NCBI RefSeq assembly: GCF_002849895.1 | Contig: NZ_CP018867.1 | Location: 434,001-498,000 of the forward strand | Length of the DNA stretch: 64,000 nt | Reading direction: 5' to 3' | Origin: Companilactobacillus alimentarius DSM 20249 | GTDB taxonomy: Bacteria; Bacillota; Bacilli; Lactobacillales; Lactobacillaceae | Translations under genes and position numbers: made by a program | The notes under the pieces: model-generated | Told to the model about the DNA's origin: nothing | Seen by the model: the letters and a program-made list of their open reading frames with translations, nothing else | Database searches by the model: none | Shown: piece after piece, positions 46,515-55,199 of the stretch | How positions within the stretch are numbered: the stretch's first letter is position 1 | Layout: every line of letters starts with the position of its first letter

Positions 46515-47719
46515 GAAAAATAATGACACGATTTGCAATTTTGATATTGTCTGTTTTTACCGTAAGCGCTGGAGCAACTGCGGCAACAATTCCGTTAATT
46601 ATGAAGAGCTTTCCAAATATTAGTTCAACAACAATTGAGCTTTTAATGACGATACCTTCATTAGGAATTATCGTTTTCACACCAGTAAGTAATTGGGTAG
46701 CTGATCTTATCAGCGTGAAAAAAACTATCATGACAGGCCTTGTTCTAATTTTCTTTGGCGGGGTCATTCCAGCCATTACGATGAATTTTCCATTGATTTT
46801 CGTTTCTAGAATTATTTTGGGATTAGGAACAGGTTTATTAATGTCTTTTTCACAGTCATTGATCATTCAACTATATCAAGGTAGAGAGCAACAAAGAATG
46901 CTGGGACTATCCAGTGTTTTTCAAGGCTTAGGGATGTTTGTTATGACTTATGCAGCTGGAGTTCTATTAAATAATGGCTGGCAGATGTCGTATTGGGTTT
47001 ATTTGATTGTTGTACCTATTATCCTTTTAGTTGGTGTTTATGTGCCTAAAACAGTAGGGAAAGTGGTTGATAAAGACCACCCTGAAGCAGCATCTGACAG
47101 TAAAAAAATTGACGGGAAAATTTGGTTATTAGCATTATTTGCATTTGTATTTAATGCTACGTTTGCTTTTATATCTATTAAATTTGCTCTCTTAGTTGTT
47201 TCAAGAAATTATGGTACTGCTGCTGATGCAAGTACATTATTGGGACTAATGGCCTTTGCCATGGCAGCTGGTGGATTTGTTTTCATGTATGTTCAAAAAC
47301 ATTGGTTCAAATATACAACAGCAATTGGTTTAGGGTTTGCTACGATTTCATTTTTACTTTTGACTATTTCACATTCTCTAATCCTAAGTGGTTTAGGTGT
47401 TATCTTAGTTGGTATTTCAGTTTCAATTTTTATGGCTTCAATGGTTGCTAATATCAATAAAATGACATCTGCTAGTCAAGTGGCATTCTCCACCTCAGTA
47501 GTTATGACTTGTGCCAATATAGGAACACTTCTATCACCCTATTTTGCTAAAGCAATTTCAAATGTTTTTGGTAATCAAGAGGCTGGATTCACTTTTGAAG
47601 CGGGATTAATTATTTTTGCTATCTTATTTGTAATAGCAACTTTTGTTGGAATAAATTACTCAAGATTCGAATATAAAGAGTCAAATAAGTTATCGAATAA
47701 TGTGAGAACACAAAATTAG
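46511..47719 (+). CDS. MFS transporter of the rhamnosidase operon
   Basis: A 402-residue major facilitator permease with twelve membrane segments, a short basic start, and the family loop SNWVADLISVKKTIM between segments 2 and 3. It overlaps the GH78 gene by four bases (ATGA) and precedes a hydrolase, so it most likely imports the rhamnoside or exports a product such as the aglycone. Family sequence does not separate these two. The closest look is DHA1-type drug/sugar exporters. Confidence 0.84.
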   Translation: MRKIMTRFAILILSVFTVSAGATAATIPLIMKSFPNISSTTIELLMTIPSLGIIVFTPVSNWVADLISVKKTIMTGLVLIFFGGVIPAITMNFPLIFVSRIILGLGTGLLMSFSQSLIIQLYQGREQQRMLGLSSVFQGLGMFVMTYAAGVLLNNGWQMSYWVYLIVVPIILLVGVYVPKTVGKVVDKDHPEAASDSKKIDGKIWLLALFAFVFNATFAFISIKFALLVVSRNYGTAADASTLLGLMAFAMAAGGFVFMYVQKHWFKYTTAIGLGFATISFLLLTISHSLILSGLGVILVGISVSIFMASMVANINKMTSASQVAFSTSVVMTCANIGTLLSPYFAKAISNVFGNQEAGFTFEAGLIIFAILFVIATFVGINYSRFEYKESNKLSNNVRTQN

Positions 47720-47729
47720 GAGAAAAATA

Positions 47730-48590
47730 ATGTTAAGTAAAGAAGCAAAAGAAGCAATTAAAATTGCTAGGACCATCAAAGAGCAGCAATCCGATGCTCT
47801 AACTCCAGATCAAGCTGTTTATTTAAGAAATGATGCTGATAAAAATAATAGTGTACCGGTTCCTGATGATATTCAATTGGATGAAGTTACTGAAGGGACT
47901 AAAGGTGAACTTTATCATTTTAACAACGTTAAAGATACTGTTTTAATGTTCATCCATGGAGGTGCTTATGCCACAGGAACAGTCAAATCGAGAAGAAATC
48001 TTTGTTTTAATCTATTAAGACGTCTTTTGTGTGATGGCTTTTCAGTTGAATATCGACAATGGCCAGAAGCAAAACATCCAGCAGCACAGGAAGATGTTTT
48101 GGCAGCGTATAGTTTTTTGAAGAGGCGTTATAAGCATGTGTTAATATTCGGTGAATCAGCTGGAGCTACTTTAGCTTTGACCTTAACGTTGCAATTGAAG
48201 GCTGAACATAAGGAATTGCCAGATAAGCTTGCTGTCTTTTCACCAGTAATTACTCAAGTGAATACGATGCCGTCAGAATTTCTCATGCAAGAACGTGACC
48301 CTATGTTGCTTGGTGCAGGAGAGCCTGTTCCATACTTTGCAGAACCTTATAAAAATGATCCATTGATTTCACCAATATTTGGTGATTTTACCGGTTTTCC
48401 GCCTTTAATGATTAATTGTGGAAGTGAAGAAGTAAAGTATGATGATTCTAAAGTGTTGAACTATCTTTGTCAAAAAGCGGGTGTAGATGTAAATTGGACA
48501 GTTTGGCAAGATTTGTTTCATGTTTTTGTATTGTTTGATATGCCGGAAACAAATCAAGCGTTGGACAAGATTGCTAACTTTTTAAAATAA
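47730..48590 (+). CDS. Alpha/beta hydrolase (HSL-type esterase)
   Basis: A 286-residue cytoplasmic esterase-like protein of the hormone-sensitive lipase class. The oxyanion-hole motif HGGAYATG (about residues 75-82) precedes the nucleophile elbow GESAGATLAL (serine near 145); an aspartate near GSEEVKYDD and a histidine in DLFHVFVLF complete the triad. In a rhamnosidase operon it may remove acetyl or phenolic acyl groups from plant glycosides. The natural ester is unknown. Ribosome site TAGGAGAAA sits just after the permease stop. Confidence 0.86.
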   Translation: MLSKEAKEAIKIARTIKEQQSDALTPDQAVYLRNDADKNNSVPVPDDIQLDEVTEGTKGELYHFNNVKDTVLMFIHGGAYATGTVKSRRNLCFNLLRRLLCDGFSVEYRQWPEAKHPAAQEDVLAAYSFLKRRYKHVLIFGESAGATLALTLTLQLKAEHKELPDKLAVFSPVITQVNTMPSEFLMQERDPMLLGAGEPVPYFAEPYKNDPLISPIFGDFTGFPPLMINCGSEEVKYDDSKVLNYLCQKAGVDVNWTVWQDLFHVFVLFDMPETNQALDKIANFLK

Positions 48591-48630
48591 AGTAGGGCAC
48601 AACCTACTCAATCTTTAAGCATTAACGCAA

Positions 48631-48675
48631 AAAGAACTCGGTAATCATACTTTGACTACCGAGTTCTTTATTTTT
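48631..48675. terminator. Bidirectional terminator between hydrolase and AraC genes
   Basis: AAAGAACTCGGTA pairs with TACCGAGTTCTTT, flanked by A and T runs, between two convergent genes. Confidence 0.9.
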
Positions 48676-48697
48676 AATTGGAGAAAGCTATATTAGG

Positions 48698-49810
48698 TTA
48701 TAAATTTTGATTCTTTTTAAATTGTGAGGGTGAAATGCCGGTGGCATTTTTGAAAGTTCTGGAGAATTGAGAGGTACCGTTATATCCCAAGGTGTTGGCG
48801 ATTTCATAGACTGATAATTGAGTGAATAGAAGTAATTGCTTTGCCGAAAGAATTCTTTGTGAGGTGAGAAATTCAATGATACTAACACCAGTAGTTCGCT
48901 TGAAGAGATGAATCAAGTAAGATTTACTACATCCCATTTCTTGCGCAATCTCGTCAATATTCTTGACAGTTGCTAAATTGTCATAAATATATTCTTGGGT
49001 TCGATAAATTAAAAAAGGAATATTCTTTCGCTTGATTTGTGCAACGTTTTTGACGAACCGTTCACCAATCGTTCTCGTGTATTCGTAGATGTTAGTGATA
49101 TTTTGTTTTAATTCAGTTTTTTTAATACATTCATCGCTGAGATCGTAGGCGTTCTCGGCATACATACCGCCACGGATAGCGGCACGGGTGAACAGTGTGG
49201 TTGCAGCAACAGTAATATTTTTTTTGCTACGTAAATCTGAGGTTGCAAGAATACCGAAATTTCCCTTATCCATGAATTGGACATAGTTATTGTTGAACTC
49301 TTTCAAATTACCATGTTCGACGCCTAAAAGCATTTGTTGTTCCGCTAAATAGCCATTGTGTGATGGCTTATGAATATTGAATGATTCAAATTCTTGATTA
49401 GGACGATCAATAATATCAAAGTCTGACAAAGATAATTGACTTTCAGTAAATTTGGGAGTGCTTTGTGTTAATGACAAATAGAACAAGGTTAGTTGTGCTT
49501 CAAAGGTATGAAAGTCAATCAAGGGGACTTTATCATCGTATTTTCCATTGCCACTGATCATATTTGAAGTCGCCCAAACGACTACCTTATGGTGATCAAT
49601 TTGGAAAGTAGCTATGCTGCCAATTCTTAAAAACATATGAATAGAGATTTTTTGACTTATATTCATTAATAATTTATTAGCTAGTTTTGTCGGCAATTGA
49701 GGTGCAATCGGCATCTTGAAAGTTGCGATAGCTTGATCTTGAGAATTGAATACAAAAGTCGATAAATTAGTCGCTTCGAAAAATGATTTTGCTACATCGG
49801 TGATTTTCAT
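48698..49810 (-). CDS. AraC-family regulator, YSIRK-regulator-like
   Basis: A 370-residue regulator with a C-terminal AraC double helix-turn-helix (about 275-370; EIAQEMGCSKSYLIHLFKRTTG, ANTLGYNGTSQFSRTFKNATG). The long N-terminal half lacks an obvious cupin and instead resembles lactobacillar regulators with LKSRKN-type central blocks (FGILATSDLRSKKNITVA, TRAAIRGGMYAENAYDLSDE). ATG 49810 is chosen because GAGG lies 6 bases before it; the upstream frame to 49864 lacks a site. It is divergent from the ROK gene and convergent with the GH78 operon, and probably controls both. The ligand is unknown. Confidence 0.85.
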   Translation of the reverse strand: MKITDVAKSFFEATNLSTFVFNSQDQAIATFKMPIAPQLPTKLANKLLMNISQKISIHMFLRIGSIATFQIDHHKVVVWATSNMISGNGKYDDKVPLIDFHTFEAQLTLFYLSLTQSTPKFTESQLSLSDFDIIDRPNQEFESFNIHKPSHNGYLAEQQMLLGVEHGNLKEFNNNYVQFMDKGNFGILATSDLRSKKNITVAATTLFTRAAIRGGMYAENAYDLSDECIKKTELKQNITNIYEYTRTIGERFVKNVAQIKRKNIPFLIYRTQEYIYDNLATVKNIDEIAQEMGCSKSYLIHLFKRTTGVSIIEFLTSQRILSAKQLLLFTQLSVYEIANTLGYNGTSQFSRTFKNATGISPSQFKKNQNL

Positions 49811-49918
49811 TAAAAGCCTCATTTCAAAAAACATTATTTGTAAAGAAAAAGCTACATTAAGCAAAAAGATTATATGAAAATAATAATAATAGGATATGTG
49901 AATTGTAAAGGAGAAAAA

Positions 49919-50836
49919 ATGAAAATTTATTTAGCATTTGATATTGGGGGAACTAAATTAAAATACGCTTTAATAAGTGAACAAGGGCAACTATTAAAAA
50001 GGTACTCTGAAAGTACAATTGTTAGTTCAAAATCAGAATTTATTAAACGCTTTAATCAAATTGTTGATAAATTTGAAACACAAATTTCTGGGATTGGCGT
50101 CAGTGTGCCTGGAAAAGTTGATTTTCAAACACAGAAAATAAGCTTTGGAGGATCATTACCATTTTTAGATGGAATTTCATTTAATGAAATTTTAAATACC
50201 AGATTACCTGTATTTGTAGAAAATGATGCTAACGCTGCTACTTTAGCTGAAATGTGGTTGGGCTCATTAAGAGATGTTAACAGTGGTGTAATGCTTGTCT
50301 TAGGTACAGCCGTAGGATCAGGAATCATGATAAATAAAAGACTTCTATATGGCGTCCATCAACAAGCCGGCGAAGTCAGTTTTGTAAGCTATAGCAAATT
50401 GGATAAAGAGCATATGATGGGGAGTCAAGGCTCAGCGGTAGCTTTGATAGAGGATATTGCCCGGAATGCTAAGTTAAGTGAATTAGATGATGGTCGAGCA
50501 GTTTTTAAAATGATTAATCAGGGAAACAGTTATGCAGTAAATAGGTTTAAAATTTTTTGTCAAAATTTGGCGTCATTAATTTATAATATGCAAACTATTC
50601 TAGATGTAGAACGGTTTGTAATTGGTGGTGGTATTTCACAACAAAGTATCGTTGTAAAAGGAATCAATCAAGCATTATGTGATTTGCGACAAACTAGTTC
50701 TTTTGTAAGTACCACTTTAGAAGCACCTAGAGTCGTTAGTTCAAGATTGTATAATGATGCCAATCTTTTTGGGGCTATTTCTCATTTTGAATTAAGGGAT
50801 GTAAATAATTTGAGCCAAAATATTGAAGATAATTAA
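49919..50836 (+). CDS. ROK-family sugar kinase
   Basis: A 305-residue sugar kinase of the ROK family, with the phosphate-binding start YLAFDIGGTKLKYALIS, the substrate segment PVFVENDANAATLAEMWLG (catalytic aspartate in ENDANAA) and GTAVGSGIMI. The usual ROK zinc motif CxCGxxGCxE and the GxGH histidine are missing; the corresponding stretch reads GEVSFVSYSKLDKEHMMGSQGS. This matches the BglK-like branch that phosphorylates glycosides or glucose without zinc. ATG 49919 follows AAAGGAG (49908-49914). It heads a two-gene unit with SemiSWEET. Confidence 0.87.
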   Translation: MKIYLAFDIGGTKLKYALISEQGQLLKRYSESTIVSSKSEFIKRFNQIVDKFETQISGIGVSVPGKVDFQTQKISFGGSLPFLDGISFNEILNTRLPVFVENDANAATLAEMWLGSLRDVNSGVMLVLGTAVGSGIMINKRLLYGVHQQAGEVSFVSYSKLDKEHMMGSQGSAVALIEDIARNAKLSELDDGRAVFKMINQGNSYAVNRFKIFCQNLASLIYNMQTILDVERFVIGGGISQQSIVVKGINQALCDLRQTSSFVSTTLEAPRVVSSRLYNDANLFGAISHFELRDVNNLSQNIEDN

Positions 50837-50853
50837 GAACGAAGAGGTGTTCT

Positions 50854-51135
50854 ATGGATCAATCAAAGTTAAAGAAAGACAATAGGGATTTTCTTTTTTA
50901 TATAAGTCGTTTAGCAACTATTTTTTCAATTATGATGTATGTTTCATATATTCCTCAAATTTTAGATAATTTGAATGGTATGAAAGGAAATCCTATCCAA
51001 CCGTTGAGCGCTACGATCAATAGTGCTTTGTGGGTTTTATACGGATTATTGAAAGATAAAAAGGATTGGCCAGTTATAATAGCTAATTTACCAGGTATAG
51101 TTTTAGGATTATTAACCTTTTTAACGGCACTTTAG
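50854..51135 (+). CDS. SemiSWEET sugar transporter
   Basis: A 93-residue membrane protein with three helices (about 18-38, 48-66, 71-90) and the PQ-loop signature SYIPQILDNL, the hallmark of bacterial SemiSWEETs. Two copies make a sugar channel by homodimerisation, giving passive uptake or release of a sugar. It lies 17 bases after the ROK kinase, which could trap the incoming sugar by phosphorylation. The actual sugar (glucose, rhamnose or a disaccharide) is not readable. Confidence 0.88.
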   Translation: MDQSKLKKDNRDFLFYISRLATIFSIMMYVSYIPQILDNLNGMKGNPIQPLSATINSALWVLYGLLKDKKDWPVIIANLPGIVLGLLTFLTAL

Positions 51136-51219
51136 TTCAATAATCCTTAGTCTTTATTTAGTAACATTTCTGATTGGTATATAATAAATGAAGACTTTAT
51201 GATTATGTGAGGTAAGAAT

Positions 51220-52422
51220 ATGCAAATCAAGCAACTTCCTGAGGATTTCAAACAGGCATTACCAGTACTAGAAAAAATCGAACAAGCCGGCTATGAAGCC
51301 TATTTTGTTGGCGGAAGTGTGCGCGATCATATTTTAGGACTGCCGATTCACGATGTGGATATTGCGACGAGTGCTTACCCTGAAGAAATTAAAAGTATCT
51401 TTAAAAGAACGGTCGACACGGGGATACAACATGGGACAGTCACGGTCTTGTTAAACGATGATTCTTATGAAATTACGACTTTTCGAACGGAATCGGGCTA
51501 TCAAGATTATCGTCGACCTGATAAGGTCACTTTTGTTCGTTCCTTGTCGGATGATTTGAAGCGCCGTGATTTTACGATCAATGCTTTGGCAGTCGATTTA
51601 AACGGAAATGTCATTGATAAGTTCGATGGTCTTAAAGATCTTGATAAAAAAATTATTCGTGCCGTTGGCAAAGCAGAGGAAAGATTTCATGAAGATGCCT
51701 TAAGAATGATGCGTGCTGTCAGATTTCAAGCACAGCTGAATTTTAAAATTGAGGATAAGACGGCGAAAGCAATCGCTGATAACGCTCCTTTATTATCTAA
51801 AATCGCTATTGAACGTATTCGCGAGGAATTCGTCAAATTACTCTTGAGTAGGTCTTGGCAAACTGGTTTTGCAGACTTTTTGAACCTTCATTTGAGTGAA
51901 TTTTGCCCAGGCTTTAAAGATAAGCGAACTGAATTGGCCGAATTGTTAGAATCAAAGGACAAAGTTTTTTTAGATGAAGAAGAAGCGTGGAGTGCAATTG
52001 GATACGTTTTGAACTTAAATCATCCTGAATTCAATCATTTCTTACGCAACTGGAAGGTTTCTAATAAGACTAGGGAAATGAGTGTCAATACTTTGAAGAT
52101 GTTGCATTTATTTGAGAGTCAAGATTTCGATGTTTGGAATATTTATAAATTAGGTTTAGATAATTTCAAACGGGTGATCAGTCTCTGTCAAATATTTCAA
52201 ATTGAGTTTGACTATGACAAATTAAGACAAAAGGTAAATCAGATTTCTATTAAAAATAGTCATGATTTAGCAATTTCGGGAAAGGATATTTGTCAGATTC
52301 TTGAGGTTAAACCAGGCCCAATAATTGGAAAATCAATGTCACAAATAGAGCGAGCTGTCGTGGAAGGAAACGTTTACAATAATTTTGATGAATTAAGACA
52401 TTATTTGTTAAGTAATCAATAA
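51220..52422 (+). CDS. cca: CCA-adding tRNA nucleotidyltransferase
   Basis: This polymerase adds or repairs the 3' CCA of tRNAs. The 400-residue class II enzyme starts with the head domain: FVGGSVRDHILGLPIHDVDIATSA (catalytic D-x-D, about residues 27-50), TFRTESGYQDYRRPDKVTFVRSL, and RRDFTINALAVDL. The neck follows with EDALRMMRAVRF, and the body and tail are helical. This is the bacillar full CCA-adding form. A TATAAT box at about 51180 marks its promoter. Confidence 0.95.
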   Translation: MQIKQLPEDFKQALPVLEKIEQAGYEAYFVGGSVRDHILGLPIHDVDIATSAYPEEIKSIFKRTVDTGIQHGTVTVLLNDDSYEITTFRTESGYQDYRRPDKVTFVRSLSDDLKRRDFTINALAVDLNGNVIDKFDGLKDLDKKIIRAVGKAEERFHEDALRMMRAVRFQAQLNFKIEDKTAKAIADNAPLLSKIAIERIREEFVKLLLSRSWQTGFADFLNLHLSEFCPGFKDKRTELAELLESKDKVFLDEEEAWSAIGYVLNLNHPEFNHFLRNWKVSNKTREMSVNTLKMLHLFESQDFDVWNIYKLGLDNFKRVISLCQIFQIEFDYDKLRQKVNQISIKNSHDLAISGKDICQILEVKPGPIIGKSMSQIERAVVEGNVYNNFDELRHYLLSNQ

Positions 52423-52475
52423 TGCTGTGTTATTATGAAAACAGTAAGTATTTTAGGATTTGAAAGGGTGATAAT

Positions 52476-52940
52476 ATGACTAAGCATGTTTTTAAGGAAT
52501 TAAAATTCTACTTTAGAAACGGTGATACTTGGACGGTCGATCATGGTGAAATGAGCGACGTCTGGATTTCTCGTGTAACTACTAGTTATGGACGTATTGA
52601 AGGTGGAAGAATGCAAGAAATCCATCCATGCAAACGTTTCAGAATTGAGATTCTACCTGCAGCTGATTATATTAAGGATACTGATGTATCGACAGCTGCC
52701 TTAGCTGATGGGATGTTCAACCGTATTATTAAATATCAAGATATCGAAAAGTGCGACATTGTATTTGAAGATGACGAAGATAAGGAGCCAATGCAAATTT
52801 ACTTCCCATTCAAGCAAAAAGATGCTGAAGGATTAGATAATGTTTATCAAACTTCAACGATTTCAAGTAAGAGTGGTAATCTGTTTATTTCAATTAATCC
52901 AGAGAATACAGTTTATGATTTATATAAAGAAGAACTTTAA
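52476..52940 (+). CDS. Conserved 154-residue protein of unknown function
   Basis: I do not recognise a characterised family. The 154-residue protein is soluble, acidic, with a beta-rich pattern (KELKFYFRNGDTWTVDHGEM, GRIEGGRMQEIHPCKRFRIEIL, PMQIYFPFKQKD). It has one cysteine pair position apart (PCKRF, KCDIV) and no signal or membrane segment. ATG 52476 follows GAAAGGGTGAT. It stands between cca and a 57-residue SH3-like protein, ending in a terminator, a position seen for similar proteins in other lactobacilli. Confidence 0.75.
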   Translation: MTKHVFKELKFYFRNGDTWTVDHGEMSDVWISRVTTSYGRIEGGRMQEIHPCKRFRIEILPAADYIKDTDVSTAALADGMFNRIIKYQDIEKCDIVFEDDEDKEPMQIYFPFKQKDAEGLDNVYQTSTISSKSGNLFISINPENTVYDLYKEEL

Positions 52941-52951
52941 TTAATCTTACG

Positions 52952-52989
52952 TACGGGACAGTAGCTAATAACTATTGGTCCCGTATTTT
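52952..52989 (+). terminator. Terminator after the 154-residue protein gene
   Basis: TACGGGAC pairs with GTCCCGTA, with inner AGTAG/ACTATT pairing, then TTTTATT. Confidence 0.82.
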
Positions 52990-53007
52990 ATTGAGGGGAA
53001 ATATATT

Positions 53008-53181
53008 ATGGGAAATTTAAAAATTGGTTCGATGGTAAAAATTGCTGACCCAACCGATGCGATGAAGGATCAAATTGGAGCAGTCGTTTATTTTGATGAG
53101 AAGCGCAACAAAATATTGGTTAGATTTGGTGGAGTTCAACAAATGTATTACACCAAAAATCAACTGCAAGAATATCTCTAA
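53008..53181 (+). CDS. Small SH3/KOW-like conserved protein
   Basis: A 57-residue protein, NLKIGSMVKIADPTDAMKD then QIGAVVYFDEKRNKILVRFGG, whose glycine-valine pattern looks like a KOW/SH3-type beta barrel as in DUF2187 (YkvS). ATG 53008 follows TGAGGGGAA; the open frame from 52975 starts inside the terminator. Possibly a nucleic-acid binding accessory protein; no direct evidence. Confidence 0.65.
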   Translation: MGNLKIGSMVKIADPTDAMKDQIGAVVYFDEKRNKILVRFGGVQQMYYTKNQLQEYL

Positions 53182-53235
53182 GAAGTTTTACAATCTTTAG
53201 GTTACATGTGATAATAAATATTGAAAAAGTCTTAA

Positions 53236-53268
53236 TACCTCTATCTAGATGGGTAGAGGAATTTTTTA
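53236..53268 (+). terminator. Terminator after the KOW-like gene
   Basis: CCTCTATC-TAGA-TGGGTAGAGG is followed by a T run, just before the ABC-F gene. Confidence 0.78.
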
Positions 53269-53288
53269 TTTATAGTGGTGAAAATTAA

Positions 53289-55190
53289 TTGAAAACCTTG
53301 AATATAACGAATGCATCGAAAACTTTCGGTGAAAGAACCCTTTTTAAAAATGTAACTTTTACAATTAATGAGGGTGATCGAATTGGTCTCTTAGGATTAA
53401 ATGGGACTGGTAAGACTACTCTTTTGGATGGAATTGTCAATAACAATGATTTGAATACCATCAATATTGATAAACCTAAAGATTATAAAATTTCCTATCT
53501 CAAACAGCAGCCCGATTTGGATGATAATTCATCAGTGATTGATGCTGTTTTTAATGGTAGCGGCGAAAAGTTTCAATTGATTCGTCAATATGAAAACTCA
53601 TTGACTAAGTTCAATGCCCATTCAACTGATACTAAAATTCAAAATGAATTCTTTAAATTGCAGGAAAGAATGAATGCGGCTGAAGCTTGGCAGATGGAGT
53701 CTGATGTTAAAGCAATTTTGAATAAGTTAGGGATCACAGAATTAGATAAGAAGATTTCTGAATTATCAGGTGGTCAACAAAGACGTGTTGCTTTAGCTCA
53801 GACTTTGATTTCTGAAGCTGATCTTTTGATTCTGGATGAGCCTACTAATCATTTGGATTATGAAGCTATTGACTGGCTACAATCGTATTTGAGTAAATAC
53901 AAGGGTTCCGTTTTGTTCGTAACTCATGATCGTTACTTTTTGAATGAAGTAGCAACGAGAATCTTTGAAATTGAAAATCGTAATGTAACTGAATACGATG
54001 GTAATTACGAAAAATACTTGCAACAAAAGGCTGACAATGAAGAAATTTACGCTTCCGTTCAACATCATAAGACACAACTCTATAAACAGGAGTTAAAGTG
54101 GATGCGTGCTGGTGTCAAGGCTAGAGGGACTAAGCAGCAAGCTAGAAAAGACCGTTTCAGTGATTTAAAAGAGGATCTACAGGATAAACCAGATGTAGAA
54201 AAGGAAATGTCAATTGACATAGCTCAACAACGTTTGGGAAATGATGTCTTTGATATCAAAGAAGCTAGCTTGAAATTTGCGCAACATGTTATTTTGAACC
54301 AATTCAGCTACTTAGTTTCACGGGGTGATCGAATTGGTATTACTGGGGCAAATGGTTCAGGTAAGACCACCTTTTTGAATGCCATTGCGAAGAAACTTCC
54401 CTTAGATAGCGGTGAAATCAAGACTGGTCAGACAGTTAAAATTGGTTATTATACGCAACAAACCGAAAATATGGACCCTGATAAACGTGTCATCAGATAT
54501 TTGGAAAGTATCGGTCAAGGTGTTCGTAACTCTGGTGGCGAGCACATGTCGGCTTCACAGATGTTAGATACTTTCAAATTTGATCATCAAATGCAAGGAG
54601 CCTTTATTCGTGAACTTTCTGGTGGTGAGAAACGTCGTTTGTACTTGTTAGCGATCTTAATGGATCAGCCGAATGTCTTATTACTTGATGAGCCAACTAA
54701 TAATTTGGATATTGAAACTCTGACAATTTTGGAAGATTATTTGAATAGTTTCAAGGGAACTGTTTTGGCTGTTTCTCATGATCGCTATTTTCTTGATAAG
54801 GTTGCAGATAAACTATTGATTTTTGAAGGTCAAGGTGAGATTGAAGAAAGTTATGACTCATACTCAGGCTATCTTCAAAAGGCAACTGCTAAAAAGCAGG
54901 CTAAGCATCATGAAATTAAGGAACAAAAGCATCAAGAAGTTAAACAACGTGCAGAGGACAAACCAGAGTCTAAGAAGAAGAAACTAACTTATGCGGAACA
55001 GATAGAATATAACAAATTGGAACCAGAGATCGACAAGCTTGATACAGAAATTTCTAATTTGGAAAAAGAATTAAATGACCCAGCTAATGATTATGAGAAA
55101 TTAATGGATTATCAAAAACAATTGGATGAAGCTAATCAAAAAGAAGATAAATTAATGGAACGCTGGGATTATTTGAGTCAATTCGCTTAG
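53289..55190 (+). CDS. ABC-F family ATPase (Uup-like)
   Basis: ABC-F proteins have two fused ATP-binding cassettes without membrane domains and act on the ribosome. The 633-residue protein shows Walker A GLNGTGKTTLL and GANGSGKTTFL, signatures LSGGQQRR and LSGGEKRR, and Walker B LLILDEPTNHLD and LLLDEPTNNLD. A linker lies between about 245 and 320, and a C-terminal coiled coil of about 100 residues (EIDKLDTEISNLEKELNDP) resembles the DNA-binding arm of Uup. Translation starts at TTG 53289 with GGTGA upstream. thyA follows 10 bases later. Antibiotic protection is possible but not shown. Confidence 0.88.
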   Translation: MKTLNITNASKTFGERTLFKNVTFTINEGDRIGLLGLNGTGKTTLLDGIVNNNDLNTINIDKPKDYKISYLKQQPDLDDNSSVIDAVFNGSGEKFQLIRQYENSLTKFNAHSTDTKIQNEFFKLQERMNAAEAWQMESDVKAILNKLGITELDKKISELSGGQQRRVALAQTLISEADLLILDEPTNHLDYEAIDWLQSYLSKYKGSVLFVTHDRYFLNEVATRIFEIENRNVTEYDGNYEKYLQQKADNEEIYASVQHHKTQLYKQELKWMRAGVKARGTKQQARKDRFSDLKEDLQDKPDVEKEMSIDIAQQRLGNDVFDIKEASLKFAQHVILNQFSYLVSRGDRIGITGANGSGKTTFLNAIAKKLPLDSGEIKTGQTVKIGYYTQQTENMDPDKRVIRYLESIGQGVRNSGGEHMSASQMLDTFKFDHQMQGAFIRELSGGEKRRLYLLAILMDQPNVLLLDEPTNNLDIETLTILEDYLNSFKGTVLAVSHDRYFLDKVADKLLIFEGQGEIEESYDSYSGYLQKATAKKQAKHHEIKEQKHQEVKQRAEDKPESKKKKLTYAEQIEYNKLEPEIDKLDTEISNLEKELNDPANDYEKLMDYQKQLDEANQKEDKLMERWDYLSQFA

Positions 55191-55199
55191 GAGGAAAAG

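Noticed and set aside
46465..46866. 133-codon minus-strand frame in the MFS gene start
   Set aside because: Antisense shadow of a hydrophobic gene, without ribosome site.
53289..55190. Acquired antibiotic-resistance ABC-F gene
   Set aside because: The long C-terminal coiled coil and housekeeping neighbours fit Uup-type proteins better; resistance cannot be claimed from sequence alone.
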